A stretch of DNA of 64,000 bases from contig OY856411.1 in NCBI GenBank assembly GCA_963693085.1, positions 68,065,001-68,129,000 of the forward strand, written 5' to 3'. This DNA comes from Alisma plantago-aquatica (lineage: Eukaryota > Streptophyta > Magnoliopsida > Alismatales > Alismataceae). Below are positions 1-12,389 of this stretch, piece by piece. Made by a program: the position numbers and the translations under genes. Every line of letters starts with the position of its first letter. Position 1 is the stretch's first letter. A model generated the notes under the pieces. That model did no database searches. It saw only the letters and a list, made by a program, of their open reading frames with translations, and had not been told where the DNA came from.

Positions 1-33
1 AATGCAACTATGAAAATCAATTACAGGCACTTG

Positions 34-260
34 GTCGGTCCAGTTTCACCCCCTGAAACTCGACCGATCAACCCTTGATCGATTTTCTGAAGATTGCATC
101 GGTCGAGTTTTGCACTTACAGAACTCGACCGATTGGGTAGTGGGCCATTTCCTGTTGAAGTGGTCGGTCGAGTTTCCTCAGAACAAACTCGACCGATCCC
201 TTGAACATCGGTTTGCCTGCTACTTGATCGATCGAGTTACACATATAGAAACTCGACCGA
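34..260 (+). repeat. Four inverted repeats of a CGGTCGA motif in the LTR promoter region
   Basis: Four stem pairs of the form CGGTCGAGTT...AACTCGACCG lie at about 34-69, 98-133, 163-198 and 226-260, with short unrelated loops. They sit 140-365 bp upstream of the TATA box. The other Sirevirus LTRs in this window have the same motif in the same relative place. Confidence 0.8.
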
Positions 261-397
261 ATGCACTGTACGGAAAAGTGCAGAAAAGTGTTTCTAGCCG
301 TTGTGGAGTTGCAACAAGTGAAAATAGATCTGTTTCAAGCCACAAAATGGCTAGTTTTCGTTGTTAAGTGTTCCCAAAGGTTAAGAGGCATCCCCAG

Positions 398-407
398 CTA
401 TAAATAG
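398..407 (+). promoter_or_regulatory. TATA box of the Sirevirus-type LTR
   Basis: CTATAAATAG lies in the middle of the LTR, downstream of the palindrome cluster, where an LTR promoter is expected. Sirevirus D has the same sequence in its LTRs. Confidence 0.7.
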
Positions 408-699
408 GACCCCTTGGGCTTCATTCCAAGGTTGAGAGCATTCATTGCAAACTCCTTGTCAGGTTCCTATTCAATAGTTGAGTGCTTCTTACAGCCTCCT
501 ATCTCTCTCTAAGCTTAATCACTTGCTACATCCATTAGAGTGAGTAGGAGATTTGTAAGAGAGCTAGTTTCTACTTGTATATCTTGTGAGGCTCTCACTT
601 CCACCACCTCCCTATCTCTCATTTCCTATCTTGAAGATGAAGGTTCTCTCTCTTGTCTAAGAGAGGTGAAGAAGAACAAGGGAAGGAGTCCCTTGGTGA

Positions 700-965
700 A
701 GATCAAGGCTGAAGACTTGGAGCTAGAGTGGGTAAGCCCTTGGAGAAGGCAAAAGACTCAAGCTCAAGTGGGTAAGACCTTGGTGGAAAGCTTCTCCGAG
801 TGAAGGTGAAGTCAAAGGCGGAAGATCCAAGAAAAGTGGGTAATTCCTACAAGGCCGAAGACTTGTGTAAGAGTGGGTAAGTCCTTGGAGAAGGCCGAAG
901 ACTCTTGCAAAGTGGGTAAGTCCTTGGTAAGGTTGAAGACTCTTTTGTATTGGATAGGTAAGTCC
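700..965 (+). repeat. Degenerate tandem repeat inside the LTR, about 40-bp unit
   Basis: Units built around GTGGGTAAG-CCTTGG followed by a GAAGAC segment recur near 728, 769, 836, 872, 912 and 953. They lie downstream of the TATA box and so in the part expected to be transcribed. The apparent open frames here follow from the repeat and are not genes. Confidence 0.7.
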
Positions 966-1282
966 TTTGTTGGTCTTGTATTGTAAGTCTTATAAGTGAA
1001 TATAAGAGTGCAATTGTTTGAAGTCCTAGAGGTTGACCTCTCTAGGCAAGTGGACTGACACACTTCTAGTTTGAAGTGTGGAACCACTCTAAATAGCTTG
1101 TCTACTTGGTGCATGTTCAATCTCTCTTATCCTTTCTATGCATGATTTAGTTGCACTCAAATTGCCTATTTAGCAACCTTATCTTGTCATATATTTTGAA
1201 GGTTTGATGAGTTTTGTTTAAGTGCTTTCAGCTCTATTCACCCCCCCTCTAGAGCACCTTATCACCCATCTAGGATCCAACA

Positions 1283-3039
1283 AACCCTTGACCTCCAAAC
1301 AGTCTTGGGTGACCCCCAAACGGTCTTGAGACCGTTTGGGTGATCCCCAAATGGTTTTGAAACCATTTGGGTCAATCAACCCAAATCATCATCTCAACCA
1401 ATTTCAAAATCAGCACTTAGCCGATTAGGGTTTGCAATTAAGGAATCAATCACATTTGAAACCATCAAGGTCAACCAATTGAAACCATTGGATCAAGATC
1501 AAAGTACCACAACATATATCTTTAAACGGTCAACCATCTCAAATGCTCAACCATTCCAAGCGGTTTGAGATCCAAACCACCAAACGGTTTGCAAACTGTT
1601 TGGTCACCAAACGGTTTGGTGCAACCATTTGGACTCAACATTGAAACCGTTTGCCCTAGATATTTGGGGAGGTGTGTGCTTATGATGATGTCATAATCAT
1701 CAAGCTCCAAACTCACGAAATCTACTGTGATTTCCATGGAGATTGCATCAATTAACCAAACTTAATTTCAGAAATGTAGAAATGATCACCAATTGATAAG
1801 GAATTGACTGCAATAATAAAATTAAGGGTTCAAGTTATAAAACCCGCCTCCAATTGAGCTCCAAAGCTCCAAGCTCACGGCAACAATGGTGTATGCAACT
1901 CCTTTCACTATTCCAAGGGTCATCCTCAAGCTTTGAGTGAAAAGAATTGGTTAGAATTGTAGAGGGGATCAAGTTATGAGGAATTCATGCATTGATTTTC
2001 GATTTTCACCATGGATTCAAGGTGAAAGGAGGTCAAGAACCTTACCAACAGGTTGGGGGTAGTACTCCTGATCCTCCACAGCTCCTTGGTCATTTTCCAA
2101 GCAAGGGGAAATAAAGTAATTCGAGAAAGCCTTTGTTTTGGCTTGGAAATGGTACTTTTATAAGAAAATTGATGAGAGAGAAAATTATTTATAAAAGTCT
2201 TTTAATTCCAAAATTGTTGCCACCACTTCCCCCTTGGTTTCTCGCATGCAAGGGCATATCTATCCCCACCGAGTTCCCTTCCATTATCCATGAATTAAGG
2301 GAAAATAAATTAAGCACCTTAACCCTTATAATAAGAATATCCATTTTTGAATGGAAATTCTTTTTCTTATTATAATGGTGAGTGGAATTTCACCTCCTTA
2401 GGATATGCTCGTGCCTTTGCAAGGATTTAATCTCATCCACACATGTCTTAATTCAATCATTTTAATTTTGGTTGAAATCCCTTTAATTAATACATTCATT
2501 TTTGCCCTAAATTGAATTAGGGTTTCACTTAGGATTAAATCTTGATTATTTTAATATCAAGATTCTCTCTCCTCCAACTTAATTCAAATGAGGCGCCCCT
2601 CTCATTTTATTTACTCTACATAATACCCATAAATATTAGGTACCTTATTGAAGTGGTAATTTGCATGTTGAACCCTAGGTTTGGGTAAATTGCATATTAC
2701 ACCAAAACTAGGATTTAATGCACAAGGATTGCTTTACAAGCTTACACTTGGTGCCCAAGCTTGTGAAAACCATACCACTACATCATATTCATTATTATGA
2801 TGTCTCGGCATCAGAGGAAAATTATATAATGTGCAATTTGCAACCCCTCAACTTGGGTAATTTGCACTTTAGTCCAAAATAAGAAAACATTGCTTCATCA
2901 TTGTTCAAACAGGACCAAAATTTAAACATAAGTTTCTCGAGAGCCTTAATTAATTTTCAAAGGATAACCACAACATCTAAACATCCTTATAAAGCAAAAA
3001 AACTAGGGTTAGAATATAACACAGGTCAGGGATGTTATA
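1283..3039 (-). repeat. 3' LTR of element B, visible part
   Basis: This block aligns by eye along its length with 31340-33071. Shared landmarks are the AAACGGTCTTGAGACCGTTT palindrome near 1317-1343, the AT-rich segment with CTTTTATAA near 2156, and the terminal CAGGTCAGGGATGTTA. The end reads TTATA instead of TTACA, a single change. No gene is present; short open frames such as 2133-2375 are incidental. Confidence 0.8.
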
Positions 3040-3339
3040 AATTATCCACCCCTTATAAGGATTTCGTCCCCAAAATCCCAGGAAAAAAATGAGGGACAGG
3101 TTATTCATTAATCATGCCCTCAATTCTCCACATAATATCTTAATATCATGGAGATATCATGGATTCTGTAATCCACACAATGTTCCTTTCATCAATCCAA
3201 CCTTATCAATGTTTATGCTTATACAGAGCATGAACCCCTAACATATAATGTCCATATTATGAAAGGAAGAAGCATAAAAGAACATATTTCTATCATCACC
3301 CAAGAATATTTACCAAAAGAGAAACATACACATCTAACA

Positions 3340-4110
3340 CAGATGATTCACTCAGCAATCGTTTATTTGTTTGGGAAAGTTCACTGAGAAAGCTCACTAA
3401 GCAATTAATTTAGAAATATTCACTGAGAAGATTCACTGAGCAGTTTGTCTTGGAAGAATTCACTAAGTAAGTTCACTAAGTATGTTTACTGAGTGATTTG
3501 TTTTGGAAAATATTCACTGAGAAAGTTCACTGACTATGTTCACTGAGAATATTGTTTTGAAAATATTCACTAAGCAAGTTCACTGAGTATGTTCACTAAG
3601 TATTTTTGTTTTGAAGATATTCACTAAGAAAATTCGATGAGTATGTTCACTAAGAATGTTGTTTTGAAAATATTCACTAAGAAAGTTCAATGAGTATGTT
3701 CACTGAGTATTTTGTTTTGAAGATATTCACTGAGAAAATTCACTGAGTATGTTCATTGAGAATGTTGTTTTGAAAATATTCACTAAGCAAGTTCACTGAG
3801 TATGTTCACTGAGTATTTTGTTTTGAAGATATTCACTGAGCAAATTCACTGAGTATGTTCATTGAGAATGTTATTTGAAAATATTCACTAAGCAAGTTCA
3901 CTGAGTATGTTCAATGAGTATTTTGTTTTGAAGATATTCAATGAGCAAATTCACTGAGTATGTTAACTGAGAATGTTGTTTTGAGAGTATTCACTAAGGA
4001 AGTTCACTAAGAATATTCACTAATTATGTTCACTAAGTAGTTTGTTTTGGAAAAATTCACTGAGAAAGTTCACTGAGTATGTTCACTAAGTAGTTTATTT
4101 GGAAAAAAAA
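3340..4110. repeat. Tandem array, about 53-bp unit, in the interior of element B
   Basis: About fourteen units of 53-54 bp follow each other. Each is made of three or four short sub-repeats of the form TTCACTGAGTATG plus a spacer TTTTGTTTTGAAGATA. The array lies close to the 3' LTR of the element. It is absent from the interior of the related element C, so it arose or expanded after the two families split. Confidence 0.85.
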
Positions 4111-4989
4111 TCCACTTAGCTCTTCTTATTTAATTTCATTATACTCTCTATATTGTTTCAAAATGACTACTTGATCAGAGTAATAAAAAAGATAACAATA
4201 TAAGAGTTTCATACTTGTCCTATCTACAATAATCATATACCTGGCCAGGGTATACAAGTATTGAGTTTAGGTAGTATGCACTTTTATTTGCTATCATATT
4301 CCTCACTTTTCATATCATTATACACACATGATTTTTCATTCTTGAATTTCCTTCAGGCATCACTTCTATATCTCATATTTTAACACACAGATAAGGGAGA
4401 TTATAAAGCATTTTAAGGAATCACTGAGTAAAATGTAGATTCTCATCTTCCTTGTGTCCTTATAGGACTATTCAAAGGAAGTTCAAAAACAACTACTTTC
4501 ATATCTTTAACACATAGAATCATGAAATGAAGTATTAGAATGAATACATTTCATTTGACTATTACCCCTCACAGTTATCTACCACTTTAGGTTGACTCAG
4601 CACATAGTGTCTAGTTATTTCATGTTGCTACTTTTGGCTTTACTTAGTGGCTACTGCCCTAGTGCACTAGGCATTTATTGCACTGATGACACCAAGAAAT
4701 TTGGCTTTTCAAAAGATCTAGGAAAATGTCTCTAAAATTATAGAGACCTTACCTTAATTCTCAGCTTATTGCCCCTCCTTGGGCACTACCATTATAGATG
4801 TACCATTTGTCCAAACTTATGGCAGAGTCTACTTTCTTTCTATTTATTAATCTTTCCCACATTTCCAATGTTCTAACATGACCATGTCACTCAGAAATCT
4901 TTTCAAAGTCCAAAGTTTCCACATTAAGGACTGGTATCCTAGATTTTAATACTAGTATCTAGTCTTCTATATGCATCACTATTGTCCTA

Positions 4990-5145
4990 ATCTACCCTTC
5001 AAGAGCATAACATAGGATTCTTTATCCTGATTAAGTCAAGATGGAAATCCTCATACACTTGTTCTTCTCTTGCCTGGTCCCATGCACCCTCTCCTAGTGC
5101 AACAACATTGCCCTTAGCAATGTGTTTCTCATGTTCTCAAGTCAT
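4990..5145 (-). pseudogene. Remnant of gag N-terminus of element B
   Basis: From the ATG at 5143-5145 the minus strand can be read as a decayed match to the gag N-termini of elements A (MSGNHEELV) and C (MSGEHEEHV). The third codon is TGA, so the frame is closed almost at once. The Gln-Ala-Arg/Lys-Glu-Glu segment that follows in C is still readable. Downstream (4110-4990) I recognise no gag core, zinc knuckle or pol. The gene is dead; any proteins for B would have to come from another element. Confidence 0.6.
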
Positions 5146-5260
5146 TTTCAAGTTCTTCTTCTCCTATGTGAGCAGAAGATACTATCAGATAGACTGGAAG
5201 ACACTTACAACAGACTCTACAACCTAAGTCCTATGTCTCTGTAGACTCAACAAACCTAGA

Positions 5261-5272
5261 GCTCTAATACCA
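5261..5272 (-). other. Primer binding site of element B (mutated)
   Basis: On the minus strand this reads TGGTATTAGAGC, one base off the tRNA-Met type TGGTATCAGAGC. It lies eight bases from the LTR edge at 5281, the same spacing as in element C. Confidence 0.75.
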
Positions 5273-5280
5273 CTTAATTA

Positions 5281-6135
5281 TGGCATACAACTCACAAAAA
5301 CATAATTAACTAATGCGGAAGCGTTCACTAAGCAGCGGATTACCAAAAATCACTAAAAATTAAAACCTTTTTGCCAAGAGGTCCATCAAATGAAAACTTT
5401 CTCACATAGAACAAAAGCAACATATTTACACTCTATTTTTCAAAAGTACATAACTTGTATCATCTCTTCCTGTGAATTACAAGCATTAATTATCCTGTCT
5501 AGCTAAACACAGGTAGTATAAAATCTCGAGGCACTGAGCCAAAATCTCAAAAGCACTAACTACTACTCCGAGGACCTGAGAGTACAGAGACGACACATAG
5601 GACTCTATTTACATCTATACAAGGCATAACAGCCAGTGTCTCCACCTGAGACTTCACTGTTGTCCCTACTGCTGTTGCTACTATCCTTCTCCTATTGAAG
5701 GCTTTCTGCCTTCTCGTCCGTGTCCACCTAAAAATGTAGTTCCCAAGGGGGTGAGACAATTGTAAATTGCCCCAATGAGAGACATAACTCTCCTCCAATA
5801 ACATTATTATTGTAGCTTAAGAGGATAAATATACACAGAGGAATAATATTTGTTTAGCAGCAACTAATTAAATGTCTAATAGAATAGAATATTATTCTTA
5901 TCTAAAACATTTGCAGCTATAGCTTGAAAGAGCCACATGTCACTTATTCATTAATGAATATGAAGAACACGTATAACATTTACTCACTATAGAAACATTA
6001 CCACAATATTAACTCTCTTCAAGTCTAGATCATATATCTAAAGCCTGGCATTGTCATTGTGGAGTCATGGCCTATAGCCATACTCTTTTCACAAAGTATT
6101 GGGATCTTAATCTCTCAACTCATAAACTACATTTT
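5281..6135 (-). repeat. 5' LTR of element B, segment nearest the primer site
   Basis: The sequence starts with TG at 5281 beside the primer site. It contains the blocks GAGGACCTGAGAGTACAG (5570-5587) and AAGGGGGTGAGACAATTG (5745-5762), which are also found in the LTRs of A and C. At 6131-6135 is ATTTT, the left copy of the TSD made by element A. The rest of this LTR continues at 28626. Confidence 0.75.
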
Positions 6136-9100
6136 TGTGGCAACACAACCCACTATCACACAGATAGCGAGGTGTTACGCAAAAATGTGCGGAAATCACC
6201 ATAAGCACAGATTATCGAAAACACATGTTAATTAAAACTGATTGCGGAAAACTGATAAGATAAGAAAGATATTACATTCCAGTCCATATCCTGCAAGAAA
6301 ACAAGTTACATACATATACACAAGCCTGATACATGTTCACAGCTTAGAGCAACAACTGTCTTGTCGTCACATGAGTTCATCACCTGTTCATACATATAGA
6401 GGCCCACATCCGGCCAACAGTAGGATATACAAAAACATCTATAGCTGTTCATCGGGAAACAACGTCAAAACACCGCCAAGGACCTGAGAGTACAGGTATG
6501 ACTCTAGACTCTATCATAAAACATCCAAAACAGCAACACATCCATGGCTTGCCTTCTACTATTCTTCTTGCTGCTCGGTGAAAACACCGCAACCACCACC
6601 ACGTCTAGCTCGACCACCTAAAAAGGGTGTAAACCAAGGGGGTGACACAATTGAACATTGTCCCAACGGGAAACATAACTCCCTGCCCAAACTACAAAAC
6701 CTCAGATGAACATATACATTAAGCAGTTAACTGATGAGAAGTATAACAAGAGCAGTCTATGAAATAAAGCTATCTGAGCTTACCAGATGTAACCAAGTAT
6801 TACATGTGAAACATGATTAACAAGACAAGATATCTGAGTTCTACTTCATATGAAGAACATATAGGTAACTGCAAGATATAAAGAGAGTAACTACACAAAC
6901 AAGGCCTCAACCAATGTTTCGTGTTCGCCTTAAGCAGTATATACTAAACGGCTGGATTACATTTTATTATGCCCTGAGGATGTGAACCGTACCGTTCAAA
7001 TCCAACCTTCGGTTGCGAAGCCCATAGCCAGTGCCATACAAGGTCAATGGAAGAGCCGGAATCCACGACCTCACCCCTCGTGGTCAGTACACGAGAAAAA
7101 AAGCAGGACCGCAGTATCATGCCCAAGTGGTCTACAACCATAGGGTCAACTCCTCAGGCTACCCTTCCTATAGCCCTCCTTGGTACAAGTCACGACGCTA
7201 GTAAAACTGAGCCACGAGCCTGATCACCATGCTCTGAGCCATGAACGCATTCATGCTCATCATATCACATATCCAGAGCCATGGGCCTGTTCACCATGCT
7301 CATCACATATCTGAGTCTGCAACCACAACTGCACTCATTTCCCTCTCTATTTGAGGCTAGGAGAAACCTCACATATTCAAAAATATGTGCTCCGGGTTAA
7401 CCCGCAGGAGAACCCATTTCACCATCACCAAATCCTGACCGATGATGGATCTATGGCTAGGGCAATCTACATGATAGATTTCACTGTGATTAATTAGTAT
7501 ATTTTAGATGGATTGCAAGATTCACCCAAGTTGTATAATATGCAAGCTATAAAAGGAAATAAACAACATAAATTCAACATTATGCTTTTACTACAATTCA
7601 CATCATATTGATCGATCACAAGGATCCCACATCACATGTTATCACTTGTCCTCTTGCCAATCATCTGGATCCATCTCAAGGATCATCACATACCATGGGA
7701 TCTCAATCCCTCCTCACATAGTGCCACTGCCTCTCAAGGCTTATATCATCATCACGGAACATCATTCATACTATACCTGTCATATCATTGTTCTCAGATA
7801 ATCATTCCTCATAGCCTATCATTTGTCTACGCATTATCTGCATGGTTAGCATCATTCAATAATCAACATGAATAACATAGAAACTTATAATATCAACACA
7901 GGGTGACATTTAGGGTTGAGCGTATTATTAACACAAAATAACATTAGTGGTTGTATCCTTTTTTTAACCATGCCTCATTTCATGATTTCATGTATAAGTC
8001 ATATCACCAAGCAAACCCTAATGCGTACTCATTATTACTCTTGGCATTATAAGACAAACAAGGTGCTCACACTCGTGTGTATAACCATATTAAGATTTGA
8101 TGAACAAGCTTTATCATAAAGATCATTATCATGCAACGAGTCATCATAGATTAACAAAAGTATAGCCGAAACATTAGATTTCTATGACAAACTGAACCCT
8201 CACAAGAAGTACTCAAAACCCTCACTAAAAACCATACCGGGCAGGGCTAACCCTCACCAAAGCTTGTACCGTGCAACACATGAAAGGTAACTCACCCGTG
8301 CACTATGGCGGCAAACACATACCGGGAGAGAAGCGCAGGCATCAGGCGTGTCAGGTACTTGTGTCGTGTAGAAGAGTATCGAGTGACACGGTTGGGCGAT
8401 ACAAGGCATATCGTGCATGGGTGTGTCGTGCAAGGGTCTAACACGCTCTTCCGGGCGGGCAACTCTGCCGGGCGAGCAGCTCTACCGGGCGAGAAACTCT
8501 GTCGGGCGACACGGTGTCGGGCAAGATCAAACTCAAAGGCGTGCAAGGATAGCGTGCACCTTATCCAGGCATGCAGGGCTGGTGTCGTGCACCAAAAGTT
8601 GGCTCGTACACCCGACACAACACAGAACTAACAACAACTACCAAGATGGGTGTACCGGGCAAGATGTTCCACAAGCGTGTCGTGCAGGGGGTCTAGGTCA
8701 AGAGGGCTATTGGGCAGCACCTCCCCCTGCCCATATCGTCCAAGGTACATATAAAACAAAGGTTATCTACTACCTCACACATGGACACCCGAAACCCTAG
8801 AAAAGGGTCACCACCAAACCAAGCTCACCCTTCTAGCCCATGGTGAGAAGCGAGTGTTGCTTAAGCAACTAGGACACAAGCTCACCTCAATCGACTAAGA
8901 AGGAGGGGTATTGCTCATGGTACTAGAAGCTCAAACTCACTCTTCTAGACCAAGGGAAGAAAGGAGTGTTGCTCACCTACAAACCCTAGATCACAAGGAT
9001 CGGCCAACATGAAAGCTAAACAAGAACCAAGATACTAACATGCATATAAACAAGATTATTGCAAGAGATAGTGTAATTAGGGTTTGAAGTTATGCAACCC

Positions 9101-9169
9101 ACCTTAAGCATTCCAAGCTCCAAGCTCCAAAATCCAAGAACCACCAAGCAAGGAAGATGGAGACTCCAA

Positions 9170-9310
9170 GGCTATCGGCCACCACTTGCTCCTCCAAGGT
9201 GTGTCGGCCACCACTTGCTCCTACAAGGTGTGTTGGCCGCCAAGCTTGCTCCTCCAAGGGTGTGTCAGCCACCACTCTTCTTCTTCAAGGGGATATCGGC
9301 CACCACTAGC
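9170..9310. repeat. Tandem repeat, about 30-35 bp, in LTR of element A
   Basis: Four imperfect units built on CGGCCACCACTTGCTCCTCC followed by AAGGTGTGT. The copy in the other LTR is at about 27860-27995. For minus-strand transcription it lies just downstream of the TATA box. Confidence 0.75.
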
Positions 9311-9380
9311 AAGGAAGGGGGTTGTGTCATGCAAAAAGGTGGAGAGGAACCAAAGGGACCTTAAGCTAAGGAAGGGACCG

Positions 9381-9390
9381 CCTATATAGA
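9381..9390 (-). promoter_or_regulatory. TATA box of element A, 3' LTR copy
   Basis: The minus strand reads TCTATATAGG. The same sequence is at about 28068-28077 in the 5' LTR, which would drive the element. The assignment rests on motif and position only. Confidence 0.55.
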
Positions 9391-9932
9391 AGGAAGTGGA
9401 GGAGAAAACAAGGTTGGTCCAAGCAAGGTGTCACTCGCCTAGGGACACTTGTCCTAGTGCATGAGCCACCACTCTAGCAAGCTTCATCCACATGTCAAAG
9501 ATGTGCTCCAAGTGTCCACTTAAGCAAGGTCAAGGCTAGGTCAAGCATCATGGGCGACACAACATGTTTCTCCTTAGGTGACAAACTCCCTTGGCCGATA
9601 CACATCCACACTTGGTCGATACAAGGCTCAACTTTAAGCAAAACAAGGCACCTCAAGGCCCAACAAGTTCAACTAGGCCCAAAAGAACTCAAGCAACGAG
9701 CCCAAGCCTACCTCTCTACACAAGAGGAAGCAAAGAGAGGGAGGAACACCTCACAAGGTGGCAAACTTTCCTACAAAACCCCATACTTGGGTTATTTGCA
9801 AGTAGCACCTCCAACTCTCAACAAAGCAAAACCAAACCCTAATCACCACTAAAGGTGATTAGCAAGCATCAGAGCACCAGGGTTAAGCAAAGAAAATAGG
9901 GTAAGCCCTAAACGAAGGTCAGGGTCCTTACA

Positions 9933-9950
9933 ATCTAACCCCCTTTAAAG
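9933..9950 (-). other. Polypurine tract of element A
   Basis: The minus strand has TTTAAAGGGGGTTAGAT directly before the LTR start. The pol stop codon TAA overlaps the start of this tract, so no 3' untranslated interior remains between pol and LTR. Confidence 0.8.
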
Positions 9951-10598
9951 GATTTTGTCCCCGAAATCTGAAGAGAAAAGTGAGGGATACTTCCTCCTCA
10001 TCTCTTCCTCAAGCTCCCATGTGGCTTCCTCAACGCCATGATGATGCCAAAGAACCTTCACAAGAACCAGGTCCTTCCTCTTTAGCTTCTTAACCCTTCT
10101 GTCAAGAATCGCCACAGGACCTTCCTCGTAGGTCACATCTTTATCAAGCTCAACTTCAACTGGATATATCACTGTTCCTATATCTGGATGGCTTTTCTTT
10201 AGCATACTGACATGGAACACTGGATGTAACCTGTGAAACTCTGGAGGTAACTCTATCTCATAAACTACCTTTCCAACACATGCTATGACTGGGTAAGGCC
10301 CCATATACCTAGGTGCCAAATTACCCTTCCGGCCAAACCTCAGCACACCTTTCTACGGCGAGAATTTAAGATATACCTTGTCTCCTACTTGGAACTCCAA
10401 CGGTCGTCGGCGATTGTCTGCATAAGGCTTCTGCCTGTCCTGTGCCACTTTCAACTGTTGCTGTATTACCTTGATCTTTTTAGTTTTTTACTGCACTAAC
10501 TCAGGACCCAAAAACTGATGCTCACTAGACTCATACCAACACAAGGGAGATCTACACTTCCTTCCATACAAAGCCTCATAAGGAGCCATGTCGAAGCT
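9945..10598 (-). pseudogene. Integrase C-terminal part and chromodomain of element A
   Basis: The open part 9945-10346 carries an SH3-like region (RFGRKGNLAPRYMGPY, then ELPPEFHRLHPVFHVSMLKK) typical of gypsy integrase tails. It ends in a chromodomain-like segment (ILDRRVKKLKRKDLVLVKVL, WHHHGVEEATWELEEEMRRK, YPSLF). In the family this domain tethers integrase to modified histone H3. Upstream, 10347-10598 is the same protein broken by stops. One stop, at the site where relatives have SPWKG, is TAG and fits TGG to TAG. Also recognisable is MAPYEALYGRKC just after the integrase core. Confidence 0.88.
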
Positions 10599-11266
10599 TT
10601 ACTGATAACTGTTGTTATAAGCAAACTCTATCAAACTCAGATGCACATCCCAACTGCCTAGGAACTGCAAAACACAAGCTCGAAGGAGATCCTCCAAAAT
10701 CTGAATAGTCCTCTCACACTGTCCATCTGTCTGTGGGTGAAAAGCGGTACCAAACCTCAACTGTGTTCCCAACTCTCTATGCAACTGTTCCCAAAAATGA
10801 CTTGTGAACTGAGGACCTCTGTCAGAAACTATCGTCGCTGGCACACCATGCAAATGTACTATCTCATCCACATATACTCGAGCGAGTTTCTCAGTTGTAT
10901 ACGTCGTCTTTACAGGTAGGAAATGGGCAGACTTCATCAATCTGTCTACTATCACCCAAATGGAATCATGATTTCTAGTTGTCCTGGGTAGACCAAATAT
11001 AAAATCCATGGTTATATGATCCCATTTCACTGTGGTATCGACAAAGGTTGCAACGTACCTACCGACTTCTGATGCTCAGCCTTCACTTGCTGACAAACCG
11101 CACATCTAGCAACAAACTCAGGTACATCTTTCTTCAAGTCGGGCCACCAATACAAGTCCTTCAGACTGTGGTACATCTTGGTGACACCTGGATGCATAGC
11201 ATACATCGATGTGTGTGCTTCCTCGAGCACCAACTTTCTCAAATCATCAACATCAGGAACCACCAT
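10599..11266 (-). pseudogene. Integrase of element A (zinc-binding and catalytic core), frameshifted
   Basis: The segment 11027-11266 holds the HHCC zinc-binding region (AMHPGVTKMYHSLKDLYWWP, then CAVCQQVKAEH). The segment 10599-11030 holds the catalytic core: Asp in ITMDFIFGLP, Asp in VSDRGPQFTS and Glu in the ILEDLLRAC helix after HPQTDGQCER. The two segments are in different frames. The junction near 11028 looks like loss of one G in a Trp codon before KWDHITMDF. The core ends at a stop after NNSYQ. Integrase inserts the cDNA copy into the genome; this copy is inactive. Confidence 0.9.
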
Positions 11267-11273
11267 CCTATCA

Positions 11274-12368
11274 TTAGCAGACTAGCTCATCCTCGGACTC
11301 ATGAAACCCATCACGCTTTTTGCTGCCAAACTCTGACCTGATCAACTGTACTGCATCATATGTCTGTTGTGCATCTTTGATCTTCTGTCTCAACGTAGGC
11401 TTGACTTGCATCTGTGCTAGAAGTCCAGCTAACGAAGAAACCTCCATCTGCATGTTCATCTGCCGTAGAGAGACAAACATATCCTGCCTATGGCATACCA
11501 GGGAACTCAACTGTGCCTTCTTGGAAGAAAAAGAAGACTTCCGACTAAGCGCATCAGCTACCACATTCGCCTTACCAGGATGATACTGGATAGAGCAGTC
11601 GTAATCATTGATCAAGTCCATCCATCGGTGTTGTCGCATGTTCAACTCGTGTTGTGTAAAGATATACTTCAGGTTCTCATGATCTGTAAGGATCTGACAC
11701 ACTTCCCCATACAGATAGTGTCTCCAAACCTTTAACGCATGAACCACTACCGCCAGCTCCAAATCATGACTTGGATAGTTCTTCTCGTGTTTCTTAAGTT
11801 GTTGCGAAGCAAAAGAAACCACATGATCCTCCTGCATCAACACACATCCTAAGCCCTTCTTGGAAGCATCACAGAAAACCACGTAGCCCTTCCCAGGCTC
11901 TGGCAAGATCAACACTGGAGCACTGGTCAGCTTTTCCTTCAAACTCTGGAAAGCTTGCTGACATCGGTCATCCCAGACAAAAGGTACGTCCTTTCTTGTC
12001 AAATTTGCCATCGGCAAAGCAATCGCGCTGAAATCCTTGATAAACCTCTAGTAGTATCCTGCTAAGCCCAGAAAACTACGAACTTCTGTCAGTGTCTTCG
12101 GTTGTTCCCAATCTGCAACGGATTCCACCTTCTTTAGTTCTACTTTGAATCCTTCAGCAGATATCACGTGACCCAAGAAAGTCACCTCTTCCAACTAGAA
12201 CTAACACTTGCTGAACTTGGCATACAACTGATATTGGAGAAGAAGAGTCAACACTCGACGAAGATGTTGCTCATGCTCTAGCCTGTCCCGACTATAGATC
12301 AAGATGTCATCTATAAAGACTACAACAAACTGATCTAAGAATGGGTGGAACACTCTATTCATCAGGTC
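11274..12368 (-). pseudogene. Reverse transcriptase C-terminal half and RNase H of element A
   Basis: The sequence resumes directly at the CACTA border with the RT palm, including the catalytic [13 protein letters not shown]. It goes on through [13 protein letters not shown] and [10 protein letters not shown] to RNase H in the open stretch 11274-12017. RNase H is marked by [16 protein letters not shown], the [18 protein letters not shown] segment and [11 protein letters not shown]. In-frame stops occur where relatives have CQFWLEEV (TAG for CAG and TAG for TGG) and after GYY. The other half of the enzyme is at 22434-22772, 10 kb away beyond the CACTA insertion. Confidence 0.9.
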
Positions 12369-12389
12369 CACTACTACAGAAGTGGCCTT

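Larger units (their letters stand above)
1..1282 (+). mobile_element. Sirevirus-type Ty1/copia LTR, left edge outside window
   Basis: The stretch ends in the CCAACA terminus typical of Sirevirus LTRs. It carries the usual order: palindrome cluster, TATA box, transcribed repeats, then a C-rich block near 1240-1252. Reverse-complemented parts (for example 1078-1095) match the LTRs of Sirevirus D at 46128-47567 and 50906-52347. The sequence from 1283 on resumes the gypsy LTR found intact near 31340, which fixes the right border. Whether this is a solo LTR or the 3' LTR of a longer element cannot be told, because the left side is outside the window. The LTR reads on the plus strand, opposite to its host element B. 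Confidence 0.72.
6136..9932 (-). repeat. 3' LTR of element A
   Basis: This is 3797 bp, matching 24826-28620 (3795 bp) almost without gaps. The two differ by scattered single-base changes and a few small indels that I did not count. The GC-rich block at about 8440-8530 has short tandem units of the CCGGGCGAGCAACTCTG type, which explains the mirrored open frames on both strands there. No gene is present. Confidence 0.92.

Noticed and set aside
8292..8631. Mirrored 108-codon open frames on both strands
   Set aside because: They lie inside the 3' LTR of element A in a GC-rich repeated block. The other LTR copy does not keep them.
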